Source: Firmicutes bacterium UBA7510
Lineage (GTDB): Bacteria > Bacillota > Clostridia > Tissierellales > Sedimentibacteraceae
DNA length: 59,687 nucleotides
Direction of reading: 5' to 3'
Assembly (NCBI GenBank): GCA_002479485.1
Contig: DLNM01000005.1
Span: forward strand, 1 to 59,687
This document shows positions 17,681-26,579 of the stretch, piece by piece (position 1 is the stretch's first letter; every line of letters starts with the position of its first letter). The notes under the pieces were generated by a model that did no database searches, had not been told where the DNA came from, and saw only the letters and a program-made list of their open reading frames with translations. The position numbers and the translations under genes were made by a program.

Positions 17681-19210
17681 TTAGAAGCATATTTCTCCTG
17701 CTGATGCTTCTACTTTGTTTACTAGCTCTTCGTTTATTATTATGTTTTCACACATATTTATGTCTTCATATAAAGGTCTATCTTCTACAAGTGTTGGAAC
17801 TGAATTTCTTACTAGGTCGTATGCTACTTCTGTACCCTTTCCTAAGCCTTTATTTCCTCTTAGGTCAATAGCTTGACAAGCACACATAATCTCCATTGCT
17901 AAAACTCTTCTTACATTTTGCATGATTTCTCTTGCTTTTCTTGCAGCAATTGTTCCCATAGATACATGATCCTCTTGATTTGCTGAAGATGGTATACTGT
18001 CAACACTTGCAGGATGAGCTAAGATTTTGTTCTCTGATACTAATGCTGCTGCTGAATATTGAACAATCATAAATCCTGAGTTTAATCCACCTTTTTCTAC
18101 TAGGAAAGCTGGAAGTCCACTAAGTGCTGGGTTTACTAATCTTTCAAGACGTCTTTCCGAGATGTTTGCAAGTTCTGATAATGCTATGCCTAAAAAGTCA
18201 AAGCTTAATGCCATAGGTTGACCATGGAAATTTCCACCTGATATTCCTTCTAATGTTTCAGGGAATATAATTGGATTATCCGTTACAGAGTTCATTTCTA
18301 TTTCAACTCTTTCTTTAACATAGTTTACGGCATCTTTACTTGCTCCATGAACTTGTGGTGTACATCTTAATGAATATGCATCTTGTACTCTAATTTCGCC
18401 CTGCTGTGTAGTCATTTTGCTGTCTTGTAATAGTTGTAATAATATTTTGGCACTATCCTGTTGTCCTTTATGTGGTCTAACATCATGAACCTTATGATCA
18501 AGTGCATTTAAAACTCCATTGTGAGCTTCAAAGCTTAATGCAGCAGCTATATCAGCAGTTTTAATTAAATTAAGTGCATCGTATAAAGCTAGTGCACCAA
18601 CTGATGTCATAACTTGTGTACCGTTTATTAAAGCTAATCCCTCTTTTGAAGTTAATTCAATTGTAGGAATTGATGCTCTTTTCATAGCCTCTGCGCCATC
18701 TAAGACTTCACCGTTAAATTCTGCTTGTCCTAGGCCAATCATAGGTAAAACTACATGTGATAATGGAGCTAAATCTCCACTTGATCCTAACGAACCCTTT
18801 TCAGGTACTATTGGATGAACTTTTTTATTTAGCATATCTATAAATGTTTGAATAGTTTCAAGTCTCGCACCTGAATAACCTTTTGCTAAGTTATTAATTC
18901 TTAATAACATTATTCCTCTAACTATTTCTGTAGCAAATGGATTTCCAGCACCTACAGCATGTGTAACTATTAAGTTTTTTTGAAGAAGTTTTGATTCCTC
19001 TTTTGAAATGCTTACATCGCTAAACTTTCCAAATCCAGTTGTAATTCCATAGATAACCTTTTCATTTTCAACAAAATCATCTACTATCCTTCTAGATTTT
19101 AAAACATTTTCCTTTGCTGAGTCCGCTAACTCAACTATTGCATACTCTCTACAAACTTTTACTAATTTTTCTAGAGTCAAGTCACTTCCTGTGATAATAA
19201 CTTTTTCCAT
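17681..19210 (-). CDS. hutH: Histidine ammonia-lyase family protein
   Basis: A 509-residue member of the aromatic amino-acid lyase family, which removes ammonia from histidine (giving urocanate) or a related amino acid. It has the family blocks YGITTGFGKF, LINGTQVMTS and GNFHGQPMA and typical length. The tripeptide that normally cyclises to the MIO electrophile is Ala-Ser-Gly; here the codons read Ser143-Ser144-Gly145 (GSLGSSGDLAPLSH). An SSG triad may still cyclise, but activity and substrate should not be assumed. No other hut gene is nearby. The gene has a consensus promoter and a leader of about 160 nt, and an AGGAGG SD. Confidence 0.88.
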   Translation of the reverse strand: MEKVIITGSDLTLEKLVKVCREYAIVELADSAKENVLKSRRIVDDFVENEKVIYGITTGFGKFSDVSISKEESKLLQKNLIVTHAVGAGNPFATEIVRGIMLLRINNLAKGYSGARLETIQTFIDMLNKKVHPIVPEKGSLGSSGDLAPLSHVVLPMIGLGQAEFNGEVLDGAEAMKRASIPTIELTSKEGLALINGTQVMTSVGALALYDALNLIKTADIAAALSFEAHNGVLNALDHKVHDVRPHKGQQDSAKILLQLLQDSKMTTQQGEIRVQDAYSLRCTPQVHGASKDAVNYVKERVEIEMNSVTDNPIIFPETLEGISGGNFHGQPMALSFDFLGIALSELANISERRLERLVNPALSGLPAFLVEKGGLNSGFMIVQYSAAALVSENKILAHPASVDSIPSSANQEDHVSMGTIAARKAREIMQNVRRVLAMEIMCACQAIDLRGNKGLGKGTEVAYDLVRNSVPTLVEDRPLYEDINMCENIIINEELVNKVEASAGEICF

Positions 19211-19379
19211 TATTTATCCTCCTAATTATATTAATTTAAATATTCTTATACACTAATCTCAATAATAAAAAATGAGACGAATTCTAGCATAGTTAACTAC
19301 ACCAAAACCCGCCTCCTTCTATCTATTCTCTATAGGCATAAATTTCAATTAATTATATTTATGAATTTTGTTATAATTT

Positions 19380-19408
19380 ATTATAATATAATTGATAGTT
19401 TATGTCAA
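19380..19408 (-). promoter_or_regulatory. Consensus promoter of hutH with long leader
   Basis: TTGACA (19403-19408) and TATAAT (19380-19385) on the minus strand are exactly 17 bp apart. The start site should fall near 19373, giving a 5' leader of about 160 nt that contains a second SD-like GGAGGCGGG (near 19311) without a following gene. No terminator-like hairpin is seen in the leader. Confidence 0.8.
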
Positions 19409-19420
19409 ATGGTTCTTTTC

Positions 19421-20227
19421 TTACTTTATAACCATACTAGCATTAATCTTAGGTGGATTTTCATCACCAATTGATGTTGGATAAACTTTTATACTATCTC
19501 CAACTTTTAATGTTGAATGAGCAACATTCATAACAACATCATGATTTAATGTAAGGTCATATTCTTTGTTATTGGCATCAGTAACGACTAGCACCATTCT
19601 TCCTTCAGCATCACGTGTAATGTTTTTGATTTTTAAATCCATTTTTTTACTTTCATCATAATATGATACTATTTTATTCCCCTCTTTTGTGCTAACATAA
19701 TCAACTATAACATTTGAATTTAAAGGCAAATTGAAATTACCAGGATTCATTATACTTAATTCACCAAGTTCAGTAGTAGCTGTTATAAATTTATCACCTA
19801 TTTCCTTTATAGTACCAGTTGCTCTAGTTATAAGATCGCCTTGTTCAGTGTAGCGTGCATCAAAATTATATTTATCATATGAGCTGACAGTATAATTATT
19901 TTCACTACCCTTAATCATTACAGTTTCTCCTAAGTAGTAATCCTTAACCTTATCACTAGGTATTTTGTAAGTATTTGTTTTACCTTCAGTAGATACTTTT
20001 ATCTCATTGCTGCTTATTCCAACTAACCTACCTATAACCTCTCCATTTGCATTTGGCTTATTGCCAGTGGTATTACCATTGTTATTTCCATTGTTTGTGT
20101 TGTTTCCATTGTTTGTATTATTCTCAGTGTTTGTGCCATTTGGGTTCTTTGTAGTTCCAGTTGTACATCCTGTGAAATTAAACATAAACATTAAAACTAC
20201 AACCATAATTATTAATATTTTTTTCAT
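19421..20227 (-). CDS. Lipoprotein of unknown function
   Basis: A 268-residue lipoprotein: N-terminal signal with lipobox FTGC (Cys20), then a low-complexity Asn/Gly/Thr linker (about residues 22-60) and a beta-rich globular part (about 62-268). The globular part may be built of two OB- or barrel-like repeats (GRLVGISSNEIKVSTEG and GTIKEIGDKFITATTE are similar). I do not recognise the family. It should be tethered outside the membrane. The neighbouring small lipoprotein shares the same lipobox and linker style. Confidence 0.75.
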   Translation of the reverse strand: MKKILIIMVVVLMFMFNFTGCTTGTTKNPNGTNTENNTNNGNNTNNGNNNGNTTGNKPNANGEVIGRLVGISSNEIKVSTEGKTNTYKIPSDKVKDYYLGETVMIKGSENNYTVSSYDKYNFDARYTEQGDLITRATGTIKEIGDKFITATTELGELSIMNPGNFNLPLNSNVIVDYVSTKEGNKIVSYYDESKKMDLKIKNITRDAEGRMVLVVTDANNKEYDLTLNHDVVMNVAHSTLKVGDSIKVYPTSIGDENPPKINASMVIK

Positions 20228-20359
20228 AAAAAAACCTCCAATTTATATATACTCATCATTATTACCAAAATAATGTATTTTATACATAAAATTAGAGGCT
20301 ATCATAAGGTTAGTATTTATTAATGCATTTTAATGTTATAATAATCTGTTGCATTACCA

Positions 20360-20575
20360 TTATGGCATATTATTATTTGTAGTACCATTAGTTGTACCGT
20401 TATTTGTTGTGCCATTTGTAGTACCATTAGTTGTGCCATTTGTTGTACCGTTATTTGTAGTACCATTATTTGTAGTTCCATTAGTTCCATTGTTTGGTGT
20501 TCCAGTAGTAGTACATCCAACTAATGATACTGTTAATAAAACTAAAACCATTAACAAACTTAAATGTTTTTTCAT
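20360..20575 (-). CDS. Small lipoprotein consisting of signal and Thr/Asn/Gly repeats
   Basis: The 71-residue product is a lipoprotein signal with lipobox LVGC followed only by repeats of the type NGTT/NNGTT, with no folded domain. The ATG at 20575 has a GGAGG SD seven nt upstream; the earlier in-frame ATG is not supported. It resembles the linker of the lipoprotein at 19421-20227 and could be a truncated paralogue or a surface tether. The repeat DNA makes its length prone to slippage. Confidence 0.6.
   Translation of the reverse strand: MKKHLSLLMVLVLLTVSLVGCTTTGTPNNGTNGTTNNGTTNNGTTNGTTNGTTNGTTNNGTTNGTTNNNMP
20377..20490. repeat. 12-nt-type minisatellite inside the small lipoprotein gene
   Basis: The coding strand is built from variants of a unit like AATGGTACAACT (Asn-Gly-Thr-Thr) and the longer AATAACGGTACAACA. 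The repeats make a reading frame open on the same strand in a second phase as well. Confidence 0.7.
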
Positions 20576-20681
20576 AATAAACCTCCATTTCTTAATATTC
20601 ATTATTTATTGTTTTCAATATTAAAAATTATATGCATTGCAATAATATCCAACTATTGCATGAGGTTATTATTTGTTATTT

Positions 20682-20897
20682 TTATTTTTTTATTAATTTT
20701 TTCATTTTTTCATTTATTTTATTTTTTGACTTATTGGTTTCTTCAATATCAACAAAATAAGTGCTGTTAACATACTTAATTATATCGCCTTCTTTTGCTG
20801 TTTGTGGCAAATTACTTCTTAATACAACTAAGTTATTACCATCTTCACACTCTAGCACCGCATGTTGACCTTCAATTCTATCTAATACGTATTTCAT
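20682..20897 (-). CDS. DUF3006 domain protein
   Basis: The 71-residue protein from ATG 20897 (SD GGAGGG) matches the small beta-rich DUF3006 family (MKYVLDRIEGQHAVLE, DIIKYVNSTYFVD) and ends in a Lys-rich tail. Such proteins are often encoded next to secreted ComEC/Rec2-like metallo-beta-lactamases, exactly as here (31 nt after that gene). Its function is unknown. The longer in-frame start at 20981 would overlap the upstream gene and has no SD. Confidence 0.75.
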   Translation of the reverse strand: MKYVLDRIEGQHAVLECEDGNNLVVLRSNLPQTAKEGDIIKYVNSTYFVDIEETNKSKNKINEKMKKLIKK

Positions 20898-20928
20898 CTT
20901 GCCCTCCATGAAAAATCGTTTTTTAAAT

Positions 20929-21978
20929 CTATGGATTACATTGGCTGCAAGGCTCATAACCATCCTCAATTGCTTTTTCACGACTTTTAAAATAAACTCT
21001 GTTTTTTTCTGATGGCAATGATTTGCAGCTATCTAAATGTAATTTTTTAGAATTTAAATTACCGATATATGTTATATCTAATATTTGATCAGTGTCTTTA
21101 TCATTATCACTGTTATTTGATGATTTTATACCAGTTTGATTAAAAGTAATTTCTTTTCCGTTACTTTTAGCTACTATCGTACCCATCTTATCTGTTCTAA
21201 ATATTTCCGCACCTACATCGTTTAGACGACTTAATATTTTTTCGTGTGGATGTTTATAATCATTGTCGATTCCGCAACTTATAACTGCATATTTGGGACT
21301 AACTTCTCTTAGAAAAACATATGAAGAAGATGTTTCACTTCCATGATGAGCAACTTTTAATACATCTACATCTAAATTAACAAATGTATCTATTATATCC
21401 TTTTCAGAGTTTTCCTCCATATCACCAGTAAATAAAAATTTAGTATCATTATAATTAACTTTTACAACAATCGAATTATCATTTATTTCATTATATTCTT
21501 TTACTGGACCTAATACAGTTACATCACAATTACCAAATTCAATTTTATCACCAACATTAGGAATTATTAAGTCTACATCCTTTAGTTCTATGCTATCAAG
21601 TAGTTTTTCAAAAGTTTTTGTAGTAGTAGTCTTAGAAGGCATATATATTTTACCTATATCAAAGCTTTCTATAACTTTCGAGCCACTTCCTATATGATCC
21701 TTATGTGGATGTGTAAATATAACTACATCTAATTTATCAATACCAAGGTTTTTTATATAAGGAATAATGATATCTTCAGCATCTGTATCACCAGCATCGA
21801 TAAGCATGGCTTTATTAGAATTTATTAGAAGTACGGAATCAGCTTGCCCAACATCCATAAAATGAACTTCTAATCCATCGTCCTCTATACTTACATTAGC
21901 ATTTTGTGTGCAAGCAGTTAATAAAACTGCTATGCACATAATAAATAAAATAATCTTAATTAAATTTTTAATTTTCAA
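20929..21978 (-). CDS. Secreted ComEC/Rec2-like metallo-beta-lactamase lipoprotein with C-terminal Ada-type zinc site
   Basis: This 349-residue protein starts with a lipoprotein signal (LLTAC, Cys about 23) and has a metallo-beta-lactamase fold with HFMDVGQADS, the metal motif THPHKDH (HxHxDH), GDMEEN and KVAHHGS. A ~45-residue C-terminal module (YIGNLNSKKLHLDSC ... PCSQC) looks like the zinc-binding motif shared by Ada and thermonuclease-associated domains. The family is related to the extracellular ComEC domain and probably acts on nucleic acids or phosphoesters outside the cell. The start is TTG at 21978 close to an AGGGAGG SD; the exact start is uncertain. It lies 24 nt after the ABC transporter gene. 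Confidence 0.85.
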   Translation of the reverse strand: MKIKNLIKIILFIMCIAVLLTACTQNANVSIEDDGLEVHFMDVGQADSVLLINSNKAMLIDAGDTDAEDIIIPYIKNLGIDKLDVVIFTHPHKDHIGSGSKVIESFDIGKIYMPSKTTTTKTFEKLLDSIELKDVDLIIPNVGDKIEFGNCDVTVLGPVKEYNEINDNSIVVKVNYNDTKFLFTGDMEENSEKDIIDTFVNLDVDVLKVAHHGSETSSSYVFLREVSPKYAVISCGIDNDYKHPHEKILSRLNDVGAEIFRTDKMGTIVAKSNGKEITFNQTGIKSSNNSDNDKDTDQILDITYIGNLNSKKLHLDSCKSLPSEKNRVYFKSREKAIEDGYEPCSQCNP

Positions 21979-22002
21979 GCCCTCCCTAGATGCAAATTTA
22001 TT

Positions 22003-23781
22003 TTAATGCTCATACTGCAGCTTATATAGCTTATAATACATTCCATGATTAGTTAATAATTCTTGATGAGTACCTTCTTCAATTATCTTACCCTTATGCA
22101 TTACTATAATCTTATCTGCGTTTTGTATTGTCGATAATCTATGTGCAACTATTAAAGTAGTTCTTCCTTTCATTAATTTGCCAAGGGCATCTTGGATTAA
22201 ACTTTCCGTTTCTGTATCTATATTAGCAGTCGCTTCATCAAGTATTAATATCTTTGGTTTAAATGCAAGTGTTCTTGCAAATGACAAAAGCTGTCTTTGT
22301 CCTGCTGAGAATGATGCACCTCTTTCAATAACTGGTTCATTATACTTTTTATTAAATTTAGATATAAAGCCATCAGCGTTAACATATTTAGCAGCTTCCA
22401 TAACCTCATCATCTGTAATATTTTCGTTTCTTAATCTAATATTACTTTTTATATCACCAGTAAATAGAAATACATCCTGAAGCATTTGACCAATATGCAT
22501 CCTTAAATTATCTACTTTAATATCTCTTATATTGATTCCATCAATTAGTATTTCACCTTTTTGTATATCATAATATCTGCTTATTAGATTTTGAATAGTA
22601 GTTTTACCAGCACCTGTAGCACCAACAAAGGCTACATTTTGACCTGGCTTAACTTTAAAGGAAACATCCCTTAGTATCCATTCTTCTTTATTATATGCAA
22701 ACCATACATTTTTAAATTCTATTTCACCTTTTAAGTCTGTAATCTCTACTGCATTTTCAGAATCTTCTATTTCTGGTTTTTCATCAAGCAAATTGAATAT
22801 TCTTTCTGCTGAAGCTGATGCTGACTGTATAATATTTAATTGTTCCGCGAATTCTTGTATTGGTTCAAAGAATTTACCTATGTATCTTTGGAATATTACT
22901 ATGGTACCAATTGTAATTTCTCCAGCTAAGTATTGCTTCCCACCAAACCAGATAAGAAGTATTAATGCTACAATGTTTAACATGTAGGCAGATGGATTAT
23001 ATACAGCAAATATAGTTATTTGCTTCATGTGTTTCTCTCTTAATTCTTCACTCTTTTTCTTGAATCTATCTAGAATTTTATTTTCTACTGCAAAAATTTG
23101 AACAATTTTCATTCCAGATACATGCTCTGAAACAAAGGCATTAAGTGATGATATTTTACCGCGTATCTCTCTATATGTTTTCTTAGATACTTTTGAAAAT
23201 ATAGCAGTAAAGATGATTATAAATGGTATGACTGTAAATGTTAATAAAGATAGCTTCACATTATACATTAACATTGTCACTATAATACCAATTAATAAGC
23301 ACACACTTTTTAAAATATTAACAATAACACTTGTGTACATTTCATTTAAAGTTTCTATATCGTTAGTAGCACGTGTTACTAACCTGCCTATCGGATTATT
23401 GTTGAAAAAATTAATTGATAATTTATGTAAATGCTTAAATACATCTAATCTAATATTATAAATAATCTTTTGCCCAACATATGCTAAAACCATAGCTTGA
23501 GCATAGCTTAAAACTAAGCTACATACAATTACTCCAAGAAACTTCATTCCTAATACTATCATTTCATTGGCTGAATTAGGATTGGGATTGCTTATATTTT
23601 CTACTATTATGTCTGTTGCATTACCTAAAATTATTGGTTGATATAATTCAAGTCCAACTATTAGAAATATAAAAACTATGGCCATCAAAAACCATCCAAT
23701 ATATGGTTTTGCATATTCTAATAATCTTTTTATCGTTTTAGAGTTATATTTTTTGATTTCAATATTTTCCATGTTATCCAT
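22003..23781 (-). CDS. ABC exporter subunit with consensus catalytic site
   Basis: About 592 residues: six-helix ABC transmembrane domain (about 30-320) and nucleotide-binding domain with Walker A GATGAGKTT, signature FSAGQRQ (a variant of LSGGQ) and Walker B LILDEAT with the catalytic Glu. This pattern is that of the BmrD/YheH half of heterodimeric multidrug exporters. The partner is the gene 17 nt upstream. The start is uncertain: ATG 23781 lies 13 nt from GGAGG, while GTG 23793 is nearly adjacent to it. Confidence 0.9.
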   Translation of the reverse strand: MDNMENIEIKKYNSKTIKRLLEYAKPYIGWFLMAIVFIFLIVGLELYQPIILGNATDIIVENISNPNPNSANEMIVLGMKFLGVIVCSLVLSYAQAMVLAYVGQKIIYNIRLDVFKHLHKLSINFFNNNPIGRLVTRATNDIETLNEMYTSVIVNILKSVCLLIGIIVTMLMYNVKLSLLTFTVIPFIIIFTAIFSKVSKKTYREIRGKISSLNAFVSEHVSGMKIVQIFAVENKILDRFKKKSEELREKHMKQITIFAVYNPSAYMLNIVALILLIWFGGKQYLAGEITIGTIVIFQRYIGKFFEPIQEFAEQLNIIQSASASAERIFNLLDEKPEIEDSENAVEITDLKGEIEFKNVWFAYNKEEWILRDVSFKVKPGQNVAFVGATGAGKTTIQNLISRYYDIQKGEILIDGINIRDIKVDNLRMHIGQMLQDVFLFTGDIKSNIRLRNENITDDEVMEAAKYVNADGFISKFNKKYNEPVIERGASFSAGQRQLLSFARTLAFKPKILILDEATANIDTETESLIQDALGKLMKGRTTLIVAHRLSTIQNADKIIVMHKGKIIEEGTHQELLTNHGMYYKLYKLQYEH

Positions 23782-23798
23782 ATTTATATCCACACCTC

Positions 23799-25589
23799 CT
23801 AAACTTCTTCATCGATCATTTTTTCAAGTAATTGTTTTTGGTAAAGAGAATTATATAAACCGTTGTTGGAAACTAACTCTTCATGGTTACCCTGTTCAAC
23901 TATTTTTCCTTCGTCAATTACTATGATGTGGTTAGCACTTTGAATTGTTGAAATTCTATGAGCAATTATAATGTTTGTTTTTCCATCTCTTTGTTTTTTT
24001 AGATTATGTAAAATTTTCTCTTCAGTATCTGTATCAACAGCAGATACCGAGTCATCAAGTATTAATATTTCAGGATCTTTAATTAATGCTCTTGCAATAG
24101 AAACCCTTTGTTTTTGTCCACCAGAAAGAGTAACTCCTCTTTCTCCTACTACAGTTTCATATCCTTCTTTAAAGTCTACTATATTGTCATGAACGCACGC
24201 AAATTCTGTAGCATTAACAACTTTTTCTATTGACAGGCTACCGTCACTAAAGTCAACATTGTTTTTAATTGAGTCTGAGAACAAGAAGTTATCTTGTGGA
24301 ACATAACCAATATTTTCTCTTAATGTTTTAAGAGGAATGTCCATTATATCTATGCCACTGACAAAAATACTATTTTTATCTACATTGTATAATCTTAGTA
24401 GCAAATTAACTAATGTTGTTTTTCCACTTCCTGTCCTTCCAACTATACCTAATGTCTCACCTTTTTTTATTTCAAAGGACATATTTTCAAGCACATATGT
24501 ATCAGTATCTGGATATTTATAGCTTAAATTATTAACTCTTATGCTACCTTCAAAATTGCTAATCTGTCTTGCATCATCTTCATCTTTGATTTCTACCTCT
24601 TGGTTTAGAACTGATTCAATTCTCTTTAGAGAAGCTGATCCCATTGTAATAGTATTTATCGCTATTCCAATCGCCATCATTGGCCATACTAGCATTCCTA
24701 AAAATTGAATAAACGCAACAAAGTCACCAACACTAATTGCTCCTTTGACAGTTATGTATCCACCATATCCAATTGCCACAGCCATTGCCATTCCAGCAAT
24801 AGCATTCATAACAGGATGCATTGCAGCATACATCTTCATCAAGTTCATATTTTCTTTAAAATAGTTTTTATTTACTTTTTCAAATGCTTCTATTTCCTTA
24901 TCCTGCTGTACAAAAGCCTTTACTACTTTTATTCCGGATAAATTTTCCTGAACAAAATCTGAGATTTTTGCAAAAGCCTCTTGTCTATCAGCAAATTTTC
25001 TAAACAATTTAGGTCCCAATTTAGAAGTAACAAGTGCAATTGACAGAAGAGGTATAACAGCAGCTATAGTTAATGATACGTTTATTTCTGTAACCATGTT
25101 GTACAATGTAAATGCTAGTAGTGTAATAACATCAAAGGTCATTAAAACACCTTGACCCATAGCCTGTCTTACTGCTTCTAGGTCATTTGTTATGTAAGCC
25201 ATTATTTCTCCAGTTTTATGGTTGTTAAAATATCTTTGAGATAATTTTTCTAGATGTCCAAATAAATCATTTCTAATATCTCTCTCTATTTTTCTTGCTG
25301 TTCCAAATATAAATAATCTCCATAAAATTCTACCTAAAATAATAAATGCAGCTATAATACCAATAACAATTAATTTATTTGCTATAATGCTTAATGAAAT
25401 ATTATTCTTTTCTAATCCATCAATAACATTACCAATAATTATAGGTACCCTTGTTTGCAAATAATCAATTAATACTAAGAAAAAAATCCCTATTATATAA
25501 CTTACTTTGTATTTTTTAACAAAATTCTTTATATATGGACTTTTAACTAAGCTCAAAATACTATCTTTTTCATCAACTGATTTTGTCAT
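23799..25589 (-). CDS. ABC exporter subunit with degenerate catalytic site
   Basis: A 596-residue half-transporter with a transmembrane domain (about 30-340) and an ATPase domain: Walker A GRTGSGKTT, signature LSGGQKQR and Walker B LILDDSVSAVD. Asp replaces the catalytic Glu after Walker B, as in BmrC/YheI, so the heterodimer with the downstream gene has one degenerate ATP site. The start ATG 25589 has a GGAGGG SD; the longer frame from 25706 would run through the promoter. Together the pair probably exports drugs or lipids. Confidence 0.9.
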   Translation of the reverse strand: MTKSVDEKDSILSLVKSPYIKNFVKKYKVSYIIGIFFLVLIDYLQTRVPIIIGNVIDGLEKNNISLSIIANKLIVIGIIAAFIILGRILWRLFIFGTARKIERDIRNDLFGHLEKLSQRYFNNHKTGEIMAYITNDLEAVRQAMGQGVLMTFDVITLLAFTLYNMVTEINVSLTIAAVIPLLSIALVTSKLGPKLFRKFADRQEAFAKISDFVQENLSGIKVVKAFVQQDKEIEAFEKVNKNYFKENMNLMKMYAAMHPVMNAIAGMAMAVAIGYGGYITVKGAISVGDFVAFIQFLGMLVWPMMAIGIAINTITMGSASLKRIESVLNQEVEIKDEDDARQISNFEGSIRVNNLSYKYPDTDTYVLENMSFEIKKGETLGIVGRTGSGKTTLVNLLLRLYNVDKNSIFVSGIDIMDIPLKTLRENIGYVPQDNFLFSDSIKNNVDFSDGSLSIEKVVNATEFACVHDNIVDFKEGYETVVGERGVTLSGGQKQRVSIARALIKDPEILILDDSVSAVDTDTEEKILHNLKKQRDGKTNIIIAHRISTIQSANHIIVIDEGKIVEQGNHEELVSNNGLYNSLYQKQLLEKMIDEEV

Positions 25590-25608
25590 ATTATCCCTCC
25601 ATGAACTT

Positions 25609-25654
25609 ATTATAACACACAATATATATTGTATAATACTCTTGAGTATAATAC
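25609..25654 (-). promoter_or_regulatory. Extended -10 promoter and operator-like inverted repeat of the ABC exporter
   Basis: TATAAT (25609-25614) is preceded by TG at the extended -10 position; the -35 box is poor. An inverted repeat, GTATAATACTC and GAGTATAATAC (25631-25654, 10 of 11 pairs), overlaps the -35 region. This suggests an operator for a regulator not encoded nearby. Confidence 0.5.
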
Positions 25655-25795
25655 AAAAGAATTTTATAAAAAGTATATTCAATATTTTTATAGCATTTTT
25701 TAACAAGTAATTTCATTGTTAAATTCCGGGTATATATTGACATGTATAAATAAAATACATTTTTTTAAATTTTTTATTTAAATTTATTTTATTTA

Positions 25796-25804
25796 TGCTA
25801 TAAT
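25796..25804 (+). promoter_or_regulatory. Extended -10 promoter of the pantothenate transport/kinase operon
   Basis: TGCTATAAT is a perfect extended -10 element; the -35 region is only AT-rich. The start site near 25811 gives a leader of about 170 nt with several hairpins. The rest of the gap between 25655 and 25795 is AT-rich without a further feature I can name. Confidence 0.6.
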
Positions 25805-25824
25805 ATCATAGATATTATTAATGG

Positions 25825-25949
25825 CTCAACGTAGTTGAGACTACGCTATAATATTACATGTTTCAAACAAAGTTTGAGACTTTCTAAATTTGTCTTGTAT
25901 CTACTTATTGTAAAACTATAATTTTTCAAATTTAATAGTTTTAACAATA
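25825..25949 (+). repeat. Tandem hairpins in the panT-like leader
   Basis: Three hairpins follow one another: CTCAAC-GTA-GTTGAG (25825-25839), TTTCAAAC-AAA-GTTTGAGA (25861-25879, one wobble) and a 14-bp stem with one bulge (25906-25919 with 25935-25949). The first can also pair alternatively as CGTAG / CTACG (25830-25845). None is followed by a T run, so they are not plain terminators. They belong to the three-base-loop hairpins scattered in this window. Confidence 0.65.
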
Positions 25950-25982
25950 AAAACATGTGGAACGAGAACAGGAGGAAAAAAT

Positions 25983-26564
25983 ATGAATACAAGTAGCAAA
26001 ACCCGCAAACTCACTTTTTTAGGAGTTATGCTATCATTAACAATAGTTTTTGTTATGATTACAGCTGTACCAGGTGCATCAGCAACAATAGCATTTTTTA
26101 TGTTTTTACCAACTATAATAACAAGTATCATATATGGTCCTAAGCTAGGAGCTTTAATGGGATTTTTAGCTGGATTAACTACACTTATTAGAGCATATGT
26201 AGCTCCTTTATCACCATTTGATTACTTTTTCCAAAATCCTTTAATAGCAATAGTACCTAGGATATTTGTTGGTATAACACCTTACTTTGTATATATAGGA
26301 ATAAATAAGCTATTTAAATACGATAAATCCGAAAATATTTCAATAACATTAGCAGGTGCATTAGGTGCAATAACAAATACAGTTTTAGTTGTATTGGCGT
26401 TATATTTTATTTATGGTAGTAAAATTATAAATGATTATGGTGTTGCAAACTCTATAACAGCTTTTTTTGTAGGAATAGCTGGTATCAATGGGGTAATAGA
26501 AGCTATTACAGCAGCTATATTAACACTGCCCGTTGTTAAAATATATAAAAAATTAAATAAATAA
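25983..26564 (+). CDS. ECF transporter S component, probable pantothenate (PanT-like)
   Basis: The 193-residue, highly hydrophobic protein has about six membrane helices and the layout of energy-coupling-factor S components (substrate-binding subunits), including GPKLGALMGFLAGL and a small-residue-rich helix. The specificity is inferred from position: it is followed four bases later by type III pantothenate kinase, the first step of coenzyme A synthesis. The ATG has an AGGAGG SD. The energising EcfA/EcfT genes are not in this window. Confidence 0.82.
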   Translation: MNTSSKTRKLTFLGVMLSLTIVFVMITAVPGASATIAFFMFLPTIITSIIYGPKLGALMGFLAGLTTLIRAYVAPLSPFDYFFQNPLIAIVPRIFVGITPYFVYIGINKLFKYDKSENISITLAGALGAITNTVLVVLALYFIYGSKIINDYGVANSITAFFVGIAGINGVIEAITAAILTLPVVKIYKKLNK

Positions 26565-26579
26565 TATTTGGAGGTAATT

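Noticed and set aside
20320..20520. A second minus-strand reading frame through the small lipoprotein gene
   Set aside because: It arises from the 12-nt repeat being open in two phases; it has no SD and no sensible N-terminus.
25737..25742. TTGACA as -35 box for the panT-like operon
   Set aside because: No -10 box lies at 16-18 bp; the extended -10 at 25796-25804 is too far away.
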